Both the position numbers and the translations under genes were made by a program. The notes under the pieces were generated by a model, which saw nothing but the letters and a program-made list of their open reading frames with translations, had not been told where the DNA came from and searched no databases. 64,000 nt of DNA from Thermoguttaceae bacterium. Lineage in GTDB: Bacteria; Planctomycetota; Planctomycetia; Pirellulales; Thermoguttaceae. The stretch covers positions 1 to 64,000 of the forward strand of contig JANXAQ010000121.1 of NCBI GenBank assembly GCA_025062105.1, read 5' to 3'. Below, piece after piece: positions 9,242-19,340 of the stretch; the first letter of the stretch is position 1, and each line of letters starts with the position of its first letter.

Positions 9242-9357
9242 GGCTTTGTTGAAATCGTTTCCGCTCAGAGAGTGCCCCAAACCCACCAAAACGTCAAGCA
9301 ACAGGGGCCACCATGGCCAATATCTCCCCAAGCAGCGCACAATGTTCCAACAGCGCC
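9242..9357 (+). repeat. Family G element, diverged
   Basis: It starts GGCTTTGTTGAAATCGTTTC and ends near GTTCCAACAGCGCC, matching the G ends with a few substitutions. It lies just upstream of the U32 gene, so that promoter probably overlaps it. Confidence 0.5.
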
Positions 9358-9468
9358 AACCAATAGAAAAGGGGATTTTACCTCCCCCCACGAGGGAGCC
9401 AACCCCCAAAGTACCCTACAGAATTTTTCAGAGGAGAGAAGACTTTTTCAATGGCCTGGAATGAGTCG

Positions 9469-9739
9469 GGCGCGGCTGAAATTCTGTGGGTTAATTAGGC
9501 AAGATAGACAATATAGGCAAACAGGCCTCCCCCCCAGAAAGCCAACTTTGCACAGAACCTACCCATTTTACTTCCAAATAGAGAGACTTAAACTCCTTCC
9601 AGAGACTCATACCCCATGGAATCTGGAATCCGGAGCTTGTTGCTTCTGGAGATGCCTGTGGGAGGGCCGGTTCGACGGGCCTGGGGATTATCTATGTTCC
9701 CCCAATTCCCTAAACTGACCACAAAAATCAGGGGCACCC
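9469..9739 (+). mobile_element. Family F element inserted at the DUF1598 stop codon
   Basis: A 271-bp element starting GGCGCGGCTGAAATTCTGTG and ending AAAAATCAGGGGCACCC. It is flanked by AATGAGTCG (9460-9468) and AATGAGTCA (9740-9748), an 8/9 match. The right copy contains the stop codon of the DUF1598 gene (9746-9748). The interior aligns over its whole length with the copy at 56102. Confidence 0.8.
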
Positions 9740-9745
9740 AATGAG

Positions 9746-11125
9746 TCAGTTCCACCACCAAGCGGCTGCCTTTTTGGTGGCAGCTTGAGTCCGAACGGCG
9801 CCAAGGGAATCGCTTTTTTCGGTCTTCTGCACAATCTGCCAAGAGGGAATCTGGACTCCGCCGGAAGCGGTGATGACCCAGTTAGTGCCCTTTTTCATGG
9901 CCTTGGCAATCGTTGGGGTCTGCTTGGGCGGGGCAAACTTCAGCAAAGGCACCTGGTTGCCCTCCAGCAACACCGGGAAGCTGTAGCCAGCCTTTTCCGG
10001 CAACCGATATTGGACCATCATGGCTCCTAAGATGGCCAGGTCCATGCAGTTGCGTAGTTGGCCGAAGATCGGCTCAGCCACTGCCAGCCGGTCGTACTGG
10101 GCGGTCATCAGCTCGGCCCATTTTTGGGCCATGGGGTTGGCTCGGCCCGTATGTTGGCGTTGGCCGGTGGCGGTCAGAAAATCTTCCTCCGCCATGGCTT
10201 TGACGCTGCCCCCGCGGAACTCCCAGCTCAAGCCCTCCTCGTCTCGGAGCAAAGGCTGATAGTTCGGCGCCAGCCACCACCGAGGCATCATGTTGTTGAT
10301 CCCTTTGGGCCCGGCACTGATCATGGCCAAATAACTGGGTAATTTCACCCCTTTGGGCACTGGGTCAAATCCCATGGCCAATCGTTTCATGCGATAGTCG
10401 GCAGCCACTAACACCCGGGCAAAATGAGAATCGGCCGGCACACCCTGAACAGTAATCTGCTGGAGCCCGAGGGCTTTTTCAATATTCCGCAGAGTAACAT
10501 CCGGCTGACCGATCGTGCTCAAAGTGCTCACATACGCCTGAAGCTGCTGAAGTCCCTGCGGGGTAGGATCAATCGAACAACTGATGCCGCCTTGAGCGGC
10601 TTGTTGAGCCGTGCGCAACGCTACCAGAAGGTCATCTAGAAGCATCACCGGTCGACCGGTGGTAACGCCGACCAGAAAGCCTCGGTCATCCACTTTCCAG
10701 CCTTCGGCTGGACCAGCGATGATAATATCCTGCCGCTCCGGATCCACGAACACATAGCGGATTTGCTGCAAGCCGGCCAGATATTTGACTTCGTCGGGTA
10801 GGGGTTTACCGGCCTCCAGAGCCTGTTGGATGGCCGATTCTAAACCCCGGAGAGAGATTTTACGTAACTCCGTGGGCTGTGCCAAATCCTGGGGCACCGG
10901 AGCTAGTTGTTTTAAAAGGATTTGCCGGAGTTGTCCGGTGGCATCCACCTGGGCGTTCTGCAGGATGCCTTCCGGATCGATCGACACCCCGCCGACTGCC
11001 CGACGGTAATAATCATCTATTTGACCCCATAGACTGGAAGGCTTCCATAGCACAATTGCCCCAACAGCAGAAAAAATTAATACAGCCCGCAGCCACTGCA
11101 AATAGACTACTTTCTGGCGTTCCAT
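9746..11125 (-). CDS. DUF1598 domain protein (planctomycete-specific, secreted)
   Basis: A 459-residue protein of the DUF1598 type, which I know only from Planctomycetes; function unknown. The N-terminus has a basic start and one hydrophobic helix (AVLIFSAVGAIVLWKP, residues about 14-30) ending in a possible signal cleavage site, so export or membrane anchoring is likely. Distinctive segments are GISCSIDPTPQGLQQLQ, RVLVAADYRMKRLAMGFDP and MMPRWWLAPNY. The ATG has an AGAGGAGA ribosome-binding site about 6 nt upstream. The stop codon lies inside the target duplication of an F element, so the 3' end was at the insertion site but the frame was spared. The C-terminus ends in a run of tryptophans. 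Confidence 0.85.
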   Translation of the reverse strand: MERQKVVYLQWLRAVLIFSAVGAIVLWKPSSLWGQIDDYYRRAVGGVSIDPEGILQNAQVDATGQLRQILLKQLAPVPQDLAQPTELRKISLRGLESAIQQALEAGKPLPDEVKYLAGLQQIRYVFVDPERQDIIIAGPAEGWKVDDRGFLVGVTTGRPVMLLDDLLVALRTAQQAAQGGISCSIDPTPQGLQQLQAYVSTLSTIGQPDVTLRNIEKALGLQQITVQGVPADSHFARVLVAADYRMKRLAMGFDPVPKGVKLPSYLAMISAGPKGINNMMPRWWLAPNYQPLLRDEEGLSWEFRGGSVKAMAEEDFLTATGQRQHTGRANPMAQKWAELMTAQYDRLAVAEPIFGQLRNCMDLAILGAMMVQYRLPEKAGYSFPVLLEGNQVPLLKFAPPKQTPTIAKAMKKGTNWVITASGGVQIPSWQIVQKTEKSDSLGAVRTQAATKKAAAWWWN

Positions 11126-11659
11126 AGGATTTCTCCTCTAATAAGAAAGATAGAAGACCCGACCGTGCCCTAACATTTTAACATAACTTTCCTTCGAAAG
11201 TTTTGCAATAAAGAGTCTTAGAAAATCATAGGAGGAACAACGGGCGGGATCCCCCCTCTAGGGTGGTTGAATGACACCCATCATTCTAGCAGCCCATTTC
11301 CCTGTTTTTCGTAACATTTCGGCCGAGGGAAGAAACCCGCCTCTGCCCTCCAAGGGAAAGGCCGGCTGAGCCGAAGCCCAAGCCGGCTGCAGGGGCCTTT
11401 GCCACCGAAGGCAGAAGGCCGAAGGCGGAGGGCAGAACACGGTAGAATCGGAAAACTCTCCGTTTGCCCTCTGGCCTCTGCTTTCAGTGATTTCCAACTC
11501 ACCCTACCCCCTTGGTGCCAGGGGAGAGGGAAATTTAGGGCCACTTCATTCGGCTGAAGTACTCCTGTTTTTTCTTTCGGAGCGGTAATCCGCTAAGGGG
11601 GATTTTAGTCTTGTGAGGACCTTCGGTGGCCGAAGAGCTTGCTCTCAGAGGAGGGATTA

Positions 11660-11817
11660 GAGGCTGTCTTGAAATTGGGATTTGGACGGTTTCCCATGGG
11701 TTTTGGCCGACCGGCTCCTACCCTCGACACTCCTTAAAAACAGGAATTTTGGGGATTCTGGGGGATTTAGGCGGCAAAAGGCCTTTCATCATAGAACATG
11801 CTTTTTAGGACAGCCTC
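11660..11817 (+). mobile_element. Family D element
   Basis: The terminal inverted repeats are GAGGCTGTC and GACAGCCTC, flanked by TTA on both sides (11657-11659 and 11818-11820). The interior carries CCGACCGGCTCCTA and ACTCCTTAAAAACAGG, shared with the copies at 21810, 43410 and 52105. It is non-coding. Confidence 0.8.
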
Positions 11818-11821
11818 TTAG

Positions 11822-11969
11822 CTTGACTTTTGCCATTTTTGGCTCCGGCCCGGAAGGAGAAAGTTCTAACTTCTTGTAACTATTGGAATTAGGAAATTGG
11901 GTGAACAAAAGGAGGTTTCGTCGTAACTCCTGGAGACAAAAGAAGTTAGCAAAAATGGCAAAAGTTGAG
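11822..11969 (+). mobile_element. Family A element
   Basis: The ends are CTTGACTTTTGCCATTTTTG and AAAATGGCAAAAGTTGAG, with the usual central hairpin and AATTGGGTGAACAAAAGGAG. It starts 4 bp after the D element. Confidence 0.8.
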
Positions 11970-12088
11970 CTAAACAAACCACAAAAAATTAGCCCCATCT
12001 ATCTCAGGGTACCACCTTGCCAAAAGGCCTACTTTCCGGCTAAGTTGAAAAAGAGGTCTTCTGGAGTTTTCGGGTGGTAGTTCGGGAG

Positions 12089-14233
12089 ATGTGGAGGGAA
12101 CAGCTCCTAGGAATTCGAGGGGCTGAAGGTCTGATTTGTGCGGTTACCGATAAGGGGGTGGCCGTGCCGCAGTTAGCCTATCTGGTGATTCGGGAAGGGG
12201 CGCATTGGACGGATGTGTTCCGGCTGGTGCCCGGCCAGACGGTAACCATCGGCCGTGCGCCGACGAATCAGATTGTCTTGAAAGACGAGCGGTGCAGCCG
12301 ATCTCATGCCGAAATCTTTATGTCGGAAGGCCAATGGGTGCTTCGAGACCTGGAAAGCCGAAATGGCACCATGGTCGGCAACCAACGGGTGCAATACGAA
12401 TGGATTCTTCGGCCGGGGGATGTGATTCACATTGGGCGGTCGCAGTTGGTCTTTGTGCATAGTCTGACAGAGGCATTTCCGGAAAGCCGAGCTGGCAGAG
12501 GATCGGGGGCTTCGGCTGAGATAGCCAGTCCTGGGTCCGAGGTGGCCGAGGATGAAGACTCCAGTGTGCTGGCGGCTTACGAGCCCACGACCATCACCCA
12601 TCGTCGGGGCCAAACCCGATTTTTAGAGCCCGGGGAGGTGGATGAGGCCCAAGTAAGTCCGTTGGGTCGGGCTGCTGCCCGGTTGTGCCGACTGGCTTTT
12701 GAGCTGACGACTGCCTCTAGCGCCGCAAAAATGGCCGAATTGGCCCTGAATGCTCTGTTCGAAGCTACCAAGACCGATGCTGGGGCAATTCTGCTGGTTC
12801 CTCGGGGAGTGTCTGGGCCAGTGCGGCCTTCGGAGTTGGAAATTGCTGCTTCTAGGACCCTGACGGGCCGGGCCTATCATCGGGTCTCCAACTTTTTGGC
12901 TTCTACGGTCATGCGGGAGGGAGAGGCAGTCTTGGCTCGCAATGTGCTTGGCGATAGTACCTTGGGCACCCGGGATAGCCAAGGCGAAATCTATTCGACC
13001 AGCGTGCTGTGTGCGCCGATCCGCCGAGGCCGAACCGTCCTGGGCCTCATCCATCTGTATTCCACCGACCCACAGCGGGTGCCTGATCCGGATGATCTGG
13101 AGTTTACCCTGGCAGTAGCCGACACGATGGCAGTGGCTCTGACCAACCTGGCCCGGCAGGAAGAGCTCAACGAAAGTCTTACCCAAATCCGCACGGAAAA
13201 TGTTCAGTTGCGAGAACGCCTGGGTGTACAGAGCGAGATCATCGGCCATAGCCCAGGCATCCGACAGGTGATGGAGCAGATTGCCCGGGCTGCGGCCACC
13301 AAAGCCACTGTGCTTATCCGGGGCGAAAGCGGCGTGGGAAAAGAGTTGGTTGCCAGGGCCGTCCATTTTTCCAGCGATCGACGAAATAATCCATTTATCT
13401 GCCTCAACTGTGCGGCGTTGTCGGAGAGTCTGTTAGCTAGTGAACTGTTCGGCCACGAGAAAGGAGCGTTCACCGGAGCAACGGAACGAAAAATCGGCAA
13501 ATTCGAGGCCGCCCACCGAGGTACCCTCATGCTCGATGAAATCGGGGAAATGAGCCCCAGCTTGCAGGCTAAGTTCTTGCGAGTTCTGGAGGGGCATCCA
13601 TTCGAACGGGTTGGCGGCAGTAAGCCGATTACTGTCGATGTGCGCGTCATTGCCGCTACCAACCGAGACTTAGAAAAAGATGTGGCCGAGGGACGCTTCC
13701 GCCGGGATTTGTACTTCCGCCTGCGTGTGATCGAAATCGTTGTCCCCCCACTTCGCAAACGGCCGGAAGACATCCCCGAACTGGCCCACCATTTCCTCCA
13801 GCGATTCATCAGCGAAACGGGCCGAAAAATCCGGGGGTTTACGCCAAAGGCGATGGATCTGCTCCAGCGCTACCATTGGCCGGGCAATGTCCGAGAACTA
13901 AAAAATGTCATCGAACGGGCTGTGGTCCTCTGCCGTGGCGAATACATCGACGAGGAAGACTTAGTCCTATCGAATCTAGCCAGTGCTGGCGAAACTAGCG
14001 AATCTCGCCCACTGGGCAGAGCACGGTTTACCCCCTGCACGCTGGAGGAAATGGAACGTCGGCATATTCTGGCCACCTTGGAATACACTGGCTGGAATAA
14101 AAGCCGTACCGCTCACCTGCTCGGCATCGAGCGTTCCACTCTGGATCGGAAGATCCGCCGCTATGGTATCCCGGAGCCAAAACTCTTTGGACCTTCGGGA
14201 AATCCTTTGCCAGGCGAACCTGCCCCATCCTGA
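12089..14233 (+). CDS. Sigma-54-dependent activator with FHA and GAF domains
   Basis: A protein of about 714 residues. Order: FHA domain near residues 30-130 ([20 protein letters not shown], then [13 protein letters not shown]), which reads phosphothreonine; GAF domain about 200-365; AAA+ sigma-54 activator domain about 390-640 with Walker A GESGVGKE, the sigma-54 contact loop GAFTGAT and Walker B LMLDEIGE; Fis-type HTH at the end ([20 protein letters not shown]). It should remodel RpoN-RNA polymerase at enhancer-dependent promoters in response to a kinase signal and a GAF ligand. rpoN lies 10 kb away on the same strand. Starts at GTG 12074, ATG 12089 or a GTG near 12163 are possible; none has a strong ribosome-binding site. 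The stop codon abuts a B element. Confidence 0.9.
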   Translation: MWREQLLGIRGAEGLICAVTDKGVAVPQLAYLVIREGAHWTDVFRLVPGQTVTIGRAPTNQIVLKDERCSRSHAEIFMSEGQWVLRDLESRNGTMVGNQRVQYEWILRPGDVIHIGRSQLVFVHSLTEAFPESRAGRGSGASAEIASPGSEVAEDEDSSVLAAYEPTTITHRRGQTRFLEPGEVDEAQVSPLGRAAARLCRLAFELTTASSAAKMAELALNALFEATKTDAGAILLVPRGVSGPVRPSELEIAASRTLTGRAYHRVSNFLASTVMREGEAVLARNVLGDSTLGTRDSQGEIYSTSVLCAPIRRGRTVLGLIHLYSTDPQRVPDPDDLEFTLAVADTMAVALTNLARQEELNESLTQIRTENVQLRERLGVQSEIIGHSPGIRQVMEQIARAAATKATVLIRGESGVGKELVARAVHFSSDRRNNPFICLNCAALSESLLASELFGHEKGAFTGATERKIGKFEAAHRGTLMLDEIGEMSPSLQAKFLRVLEGHPFERVGGSKPITVDVRVIAATNRDLEKDVAEGRFRRDLYFRLRVIEIVVPPLRKRPEDIPELAHHFLQRFISETGRKIRGFTPKAMDLLQRYHWPGNVRELKNVIERAVVLCRGEYIDEEDLVLSNLASAGETSESRPLGRARFTPCTLEEMERRHILATLEYTGWNKSRTAHLLGIERSTLDRKIRRYGIPEPKLFGPSGNPLPGEPAPS

Positions 14234-14380
14234 GGAACCTCTGCAAATGCTGAACATATAGTGAACTATATGGACTTTTGATTCTGTAGCTATACGGCTC
14301 TCCTACCCGCTTATATATCTGTAGGGGGTGAGAGCCCAAATGGGATCAAAAATATCTTCTTTGAATTATGCAGAGGTTCC
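14234..14380 (+). mobile_element. Family B element abutting the activator stop codon
   Basis: It begins GGAACCTCTGCAAATGCTG directly after the TGA and ends GAATTATGCAGAGGTTCC. The element is shorter than most B copies (147 bp) because the middle is deleted. Confidence 0.75.
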
Positions 14381-14577
14381 GGAAAACTTTCGGAATTGAC
14401 TATGTTTTCTAGATTGCTCAGCTTTTCTTTTTAAAATGGCCCAGTTTGCCGTTGTAACAATATACCGAACCGACACAATACTTGCTATTGCGCAGTTGCT
14501 CTTTAAATTGCCCAGTTTCGGGGAATAGGGGGACTGATGCTGTTACTCCGTTCTGCGGAAGTGGTACTGGGAGTAAG

Positions 14578-16701
14578 TTACTGGGACTGAAGAGCACGGG
14601 TAGGTGGCTGGGGGGGAGGTTCTGGGACCGCACTTGCTAAAGACCCATTCCTTTTCGGCCCGGTGCCAACGACCAGAGAAGTTTCACGGATTTTGGTGGG
14701 TTGGCCGGCGGCACCCAGCTGAGCTAGCAGTTCCGGGGAGGCATCTTGAAGCACAAAAATCTCACTCTTGGCATGGGGATCGTCGGTCGGACGAACAATG
14801 AAAATGACTTCGGCGCCTTGCCGGCGCCGTCGGGCAAGCTCGGCCAGCAAAGCGGATTCTTCCGGCCGAAGCCCACCGCCCAAAGCCAACCGGTCCGGCT
14901 CCATTTCCCTAGAGCTCACGGAACCGGCTTCCGTGGAAGACGTCGGTTGATGCGGTTCCCCGGGCGGAGTTGCAGGCGAAGTCCTCGGCTGAGCGTCGGA
15001 AGGAACTTGCTGGTGGGCTAACTCAGAAGGATTTGTGCCACCCGGGGAGCCTCCTGCCGAATTGGCAGGGATACTTCCTTTCTGAATCCAGGAGGCCAAT
15101 TCCAGCCAAGGGTTAACCCTCTCAGCGGGGGGAGGACCAAGCTGGGCGGAAGACCCGACAGCGGTCGGTCGGATTGGCCTACCACCATCGGAAATCGGTT
15201 CATTAGCTTCCGAACCGATTGGTCCGGATCGATTCCCTGGCACCGGATTTGCAGAAGGCCCCAATTGATTTGTCGGTCTGCCAGAAGGTTCCTTCAGACC
15301 GGCTAGGGCGGGGCCAGAGGGTTGGTCTCCATCAAAAGCCGGATTGCCGGCCCTGGGCCAACCAGAGGGGAAACTCGGCAATGGGCAGGGGGAACTATTA
15401 TCGGCTAGGGCAGAGGGGCTCGGTCTGGGCATCTGAGGTGTCACATCGGGAGGCTGTTGATATACAAATTGCAAGCCTACTTCGTCCAATTGGGCATGAA
15501 TGGCCGGCAATGAACTAAAAAGCCCCTCTCGGTCTGTTGGATCCGCTGCATTACAGACGCCGATCAGATATCCTTCCTGGGTGAAAAGCCCGCCGCCGCT
15601 TCGGCCGCTGACAGGCTGATCGGCCACCTGAAGATTCGGCCAACCTAAATACCGATTCACCGAGACGATCCAGGTTTTGCGTACAGTAGGCGGTTGGCCA
15701 TGGTCGCAGCCGACGCTGAAGACAAGCAGCCCTTTTTTGACTGGATAACCGACCGGGGCCACCCGGGCCGCCCGAACCGGCCCTGGTATTTTAATGCTCA
15801 GTAGCCCTAAATCTCGCTGATCATTCCAGGCGATCAAACGGCCGGAGATTTTCTCTGCTGGGGTAGGGCCAAATAGATCCACTTCAATCTGACCTCGGCC
15901 TTGGCTTTCTCGAAATAAATGTCCACATGTTAAAATCAATGCCTCCCCTTGCCGAGTATCAATTATCGTCCCGGTACCATGGGACAAACTATTGCCATGA
16001 TAAACGCGCAAACGTACTGTGGCCGCCACCAACTCCTGTTCAATTCCTGCCACTGGGGGCGATGAAGGACTTGTCGCTGGTGGACTGCTTTGCTCAGTGG
16101 ACGCATTCGGCTGGCCCCTGGAACTGGCTCCGGCCAGAGCACCCGCTCCTGCCGATCCATTGGCTGAGCCGTCTTGGTTCGGGGGATCAAAAGAGGCGTC
16201 TTGGGCCCATGGCTCTCTTGGAACCCCCAATTCTACTACAGGGATGGGCAGGCCAGCTTTAGTGGTAGGGGTAGGTGCAGCTATAGCCTGAGTATTCCCC
16301 CTAGGCAAGACTGCTAGATTTTCTGCAGTGGTTGTACCAGGAAAGCCCTGATTGGCAGCCGGGTTTTTAGTTCCCCCACCCGTTACCGAATTCTGTCGGC
16401 CCAGCTGGCAGAGTCGGAGCAAGCGGGCCAGGCTTACTTGGCCGATCTCCCGACCCACCTCCCGGCCGTTGACTACCATCACGAAACAGGGCACTGAGCG
16501 GACCCCAAAGCGAGCGGCCAACTCGGGATGGTGGTCAATATTGATTTTGCGGATCGGATACCCTTGACGGGCCAGTTGTTCGACCAACGGTGCCATCGCT
16601 CGGCATGGACCACACCAATCCGCATAAAAATCCAAAAGAACCGTGTCATTGCCGACCGTGCCCAGCAGACACCAAATAGCCGTCTGCCAAATCGCAGCCA
16701 C
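14578..16701 (-). CDS. Thioredoxin domain fused to a trypsin-like serine protease
   Basis: A 707-residue protein. Residues about 15-110 are a thioredoxin fold with the redox motif WCGPC (Cys30, Cys33) and the cis-Pro region GVRSVPCFV. A Pro/Ser/Ala-rich linker leads to a trypsin-like domain at about 220-410 with the catalytic His in LTCGHLF, the Asp in NDQRDLGLL and the Ser in GRSGGGLF. The remaining 300 residues are Pro/Ser-rich and end in a Pro/Gln tail. The start is GTG 16701 with AAGGAGG 7 nt upstream; no ATG is well placed. There is no clear signal peptide, although a hydrophobic stretch (IWCLLGTV) precedes the thioredoxin fold. The fusion suggests coupled thiol chemistry and proteolysis in envelope quality control, which is inference. 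Confidence 0.88.
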   Translation of the reverse strand: MAAIWQTAIWCLLGTVGNDTVLLDFYADWCGPCRAMAPLVEQLARQGYPIRKINIDHHPELAARFGVRSVPCFVMVVNGREVGREIGQVSLARLLRLCQLGRQNSVTGGGTKNPAANQGFPGTTTAENLAVLPRGNTQAIAAPTPTTKAGLPIPVVELGVPREPWAQDASFDPPNQDGSANGSAGAGALAGASSRGQPNASTEQSSPPATSPSSPPVAGIEQELVAATVRLRVYHGNSLSHGTGTIIDTRQGEALILTCGHLFRESQGRGQIEVDLFGPTPAEKISGRLIAWNDQRDLGLLSIKIPGPVRAARVAPVGYPVKKGLLVFSVGCDHGQPPTVRKTWIVSVNRYLGWPNLQVADQPVSGRSGGGLFTQEGYLIGVCNAADPTDREGLFSSLPAIHAQLDEVGLQFVYQQPPDVTPQMPRPSPSALADNSSPCPLPSFPSGWPRAGNPAFDGDQPSGPALAGLKEPSGRPTNQLGPSANPVPGNRSGPIGSEANEPISDGGRPIRPTAVGSSAQLGPPPAERVNPWLELASWIQKGSIPANSAGGSPGGTNPSELAHQQVPSDAQPRTSPATPPGEPHQPTSSTEAGSVSSREMEPDRLALGGGLRPEESALLAELARRRRQGAEVIFIVRPTDDPHAKSEIFVLQDASPELLAQLGAAGQPTKIRETSLVVGTGPKRNGSLASAVPEPPPQPPTRALQSQ

Positions 16702-16975
16702 TATATCCCTCCTTGGATGAACTTGCTCATCCTTGCTAGGAAGTAGGTTTTAGTTCGGTGGGAAGCTTTCCCGAGACCTCCCCAGCAACACCAGACTACT
16801 TTCACTCCCTTACAAATTAAGGATTGTCTCTTGAAAAGAGCCAGAGCACAACATCAATTTGCAGATTTTTTTGGTGCCTTACCCCTTTAGAGGCACCTCA
16901 AATACATACAAAGAGGGATACCTTTCGCAAAGGTTGGAAAAATGCGCCACTTTAGGGGGATCCCCTTCTTTTGAA

Positions 16976-17122
16976 CTCGACTTTTGGTATTTTGACCTCA
17001 GCCCGAACGCCCAATGGTTTAACGACTTGGGACAATTTGAGTCGAGAAATTGTATAAACAAAGGGGGCTTCGTAACTACTAGAAGAAACAACGCAGATTA
17101 GAGATAATTCCCAAAAGTCGAG
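16976..17122 (+). repeat. Family A element, diverged
   Basis: The ends CTCGACTTTTGG and CCAAAAGTCGAG are preserved and the spacing (147 bp) is normal, but the interior has drifted and the central hairpin is no longer clear. Confidence 0.55.
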
Positions 17123-17763
17123 GTAAACGGCCCCCACAAAAAGCCCACCCCAAGCAACAACCCCTTTGACGAAGCAGGAGTTTTCGCTTAAAACTAATAG
17201 AGGCTCTGTTTCCAAAGGGCTCAGGCCTTGGCCTAAGGCTCGGCCTCCAATGGGGGGCCCCTACAATGGGGACTTGTGAACCTGGTCAGGGACGAAAGTC
17301 AGCAGCCATAAGCAAGGTAACCATGTGTAGTGGGCCTCCCGTTGGAGGCCGAGCGTGTTCGGGCTTCCGGAACACCTGAGCCAACGGCCGGGAGAGTTTA
17401 TTTTTTGCTCCAGAAGCTCTCCTCCATTGGTTGGTTCCTGCCCACAAGCAACAATGAAAGCGCCAATGTAAGGGTAGTGGGCTGTCAAACGGTAGTCCCG
17501 AGGGCACAAAGAAAAAAACTGGCATTCCTCTCTGAGGCAGGAATGCCGTGATGGACCACGGGGCTGAAAATACTGGACTGAAACTGGACTGAAGATGTTA
17601 CTTTCCTTGTTAGAACAGTTCAGCCGAACGGAATACTCTTATATATTTTTTCTCTCCCCTGCTGAGAGAAGGTTAGGCTCAGGGGGAAAGGATACGCTCA
17701 ACGGGCCTTTTTGATCCTCTGACCCGGCTAGCTGGAGGCTGGCCTGGGTGTCTCAGTTCCGAG

Positions 17764-18047
17764 CTCGCTGTTATACACATTTTTGGGATGGATTTACTCT
17801 CTCACAGCAGCAGCAAATGATTGCCCCAATTAGAGGGATAACGAACCCTCCAAAACAAGCCAACGGTTACTTTGGATAAATTGCACAATATAGGAAAAAT
17901 CATTTAGAAGGTCAGGAGGTCTTTAGTTTCAGAAAATGGTTTGTCTATATTTTCTATTTGATCCATTCTGTGTTGTTCAACGAGTTTTCCTGCTTTGCCT
18001 AAAGTGATGCCCGATTGTCTGAACTCTAACTTGTGTATACCAGCGAG
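17764..18047 (-). mobile_element. Family C element with near-perfect 10-bp duplication
   Basis: The ends are CTCGCTGTTATACACA and TGTGTATACCAGCGAG, flanked by CAGTTCCGAG (17754-17763) and CAGTTCCGGG (18048-18057). It is 284 bp and aligns closely with the copies at 6634 (opposite orientation) and 51608. It is non-coding. Confidence 0.85.
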
Positions 18048-18195
18048 CAGTTCCGGGAGAGGCAGGTTCTTTCGCTCGGCGGAAATGTTCCTTAGGGTGT
18101 TAATGACCTGGATCCTCTGCTTTCGACGGGAGGACGATATCGGTTTTTCCGTTCGACGGCAGTGGTATAGGGGATAGTTTTTTTAGGGACCTTGG

Positions 18196-18342
18196 CTTGA
18201 ATTTTCACATTTTTCCTAACCTGTTTTATTTCCAAAAGTTACGGCGAACGCTCCTTTCGTTCTTCCAATTTCCTAAGGCCAATAATTCCAAGCAGTTAGA
18301 GCTTCCCATTTCGGCTGAGGGCCCAAATTGCCAAAAGTCGAA
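18196..18342 (-). mobile_element. Family A element, minus orientation
   Basis: The ends are CTTGAATTTTCACATTTTTC and CCAAAAGTCGAA. The interior reads AATTTCCTAAGGCCAATAATTC, the family's hairpin segment in reverse. Confidence 0.65.
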
Positions 18343-18519
18343 CTTAGAGGCTGGTGCCAAAAGGCATTGGCCCAGCAAAGACCGTTTATACCTTCTTATT
18401 CCCAAAATGCCCAAACGCCCTATATTTTATAGCACCGTCGAACCAAGGACCGGTCAGCTTAGAACATATCGGGAAACCTCACAATTCCATTTCAGGTCCA
18501 TTTCAGGACAGCCCTTTAG

Positions 18520-18660
18520 CTCGAAGTTTGCCATTTTTCCCTACCTGAGTTTGACTCCGGGAGTTCGAACAAAACCTCCTTTTATTCACAAAGTTCAATT
18601 AACGCTAAGGAGTTCGAAGTAGCTCCCTTCGGCAGAAGGCCAAAATTGGTAAAAGTCGAA
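18520..18660 (-). mobile_element. Family A element, minus orientation
   Basis: The ends are CTCGAAGTTTGCCATTTTTC and GGTAAAAGTCGAA. It is preceded by a short D-like end (TTCAGGACAGCCC), as the A copy at 11822 is preceded by a full D element. Confidence 0.65.
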
Positions 18661-18670
18661 CTTAAAGGCT

Positions 18671-18725
18671 GTGGCTCTGTTGAAACCGTTTCCGGCGGAG
18701 GCCTAAACCCGCTAAAACGGGGAGC
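18671..18725 (+). repeat. Family G left end only
   Basis: GGCTCTGTTGAAACCGTTTC followed by CCTAAACCCGCTAAAAC matches G. The right half is missing and an E element begins 12 bp later. Confidence 0.45.
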
Positions 18726-18736
18726 AAACCAACTAA

Positions 18737-18890
18737 GAGGCTGTCTAAAAAAGATCTCGCTTCCTTCGGCTGCTAAGTTGTTTCCATCCCGAGGAGGAGT
18801 TGCAGGCCAGGATTTGGACACCTTCACTACCCAGAACTTTCACCGGCCGTTGGAAAAGGAAGATTGGTTACCTCCTTTTCAGACAACCTC
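18737..18890 (-). mobile_element. Family E element with TAA duplication
   Basis: It starts GAGGCTGTCTAAAAAAG and ends CTTTTCAGACAACCTC, with TAA on both flanks (18734-18736 and 18891-18893). The interior resembles the copies at 38281, 43172, 56558 and 56715. Confidence 0.75.
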
Positions 18891-18894
18891 TAAG

Positions 18895-19042
18895 CTCGAC
18901 TTTTGCCCATTTTGGCTTCTGCCTAGCAGAGGGCTGTTCTAAGTCCTTGTAACTATTGGACTTAGGAAATTGGGTGAACAAAGGAGAGTTTCGTCGTAAC
19001 TGCTGGCACTAAAACCAGTTAGGGAAAATGGCTAAAATCGGG
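18895..19042 (+). mobile_element. Family A element upstream of dnaX
   Basis: The ends are CTCGACTTTTGCCC and GGCTAAAATCGGG, with CTAAG flanking both ends (18890-18894 and 19043-19047). The central hairpin is TAAGTCC/GGACTTA. It lies about 300 bp upstream of dnaX. Confidence 0.8.
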
Positions 19043-19340
19043 CTAAGATGAGCAAAAACATCTTCAACAGAGTCTAACGAATTAGAAGGCAACTGGAGTC
19101 TATCTCCGAAGAGAGGAATAATCTTGTTATTGGAGCATGGCATCTGTTTCCATCGGGAAAGGCAATGGCCTTCCAGAGCTTGGCAGGGAACTAGCACTGG
19201 ACGGGAGCTAGATCAAACGGGGGAATGGGGAATTTTGTGGGCTGAGTACTTCTTTGGAGGATGTGGGGCTTTCCCCTCGGTGTGGATACTCTGAGCCTTT
19301 TCCGATAAGATAGCCAGACGTTTGAGCAAAGGTCTTTCCC

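Larger units (their letters stand above)
11126..12088. other. Gene-free region with D and A elements
   Basis: It holds D (11660-11817) and A (11822-11969) placed end to end, then a short remnant of an F right end near 11975-12000. 11126-11540 shows nothing recognised. Near 11540-11600 is a CATTCGGCTGAAG end shared with the inverted repeat at 35291. Confidence 0.5.
16702..19340. other. 2.6-kb gene-free region packed with repeats
   Basis: No convincing coding sequence. It holds A (16976-17122, diverged), C (17764-18047), A (18196-18342), A (18520-18660), a G end (18671), E (18737-18890) and A (18895-19042). 17200-17750 contains nothing recognised except an inverted pair of CTCTCCC/GGGG-rich tracts near 17645-17700. 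Confidence 0.6.

Noticed and set aside
12623-13366. 247-codon minus-strand frame
   Set aside because: It lies entirely opposite the GAF/AAA+ coding region, which has clear domain motifs on the plus strand.
19060-19340. Possible SRP RNA or other ncRNA upstream of dnaX
   Set aside because: Some bacteria have the SRP RNA near dnaX, but the conserved SRP loop sequence is not present here.
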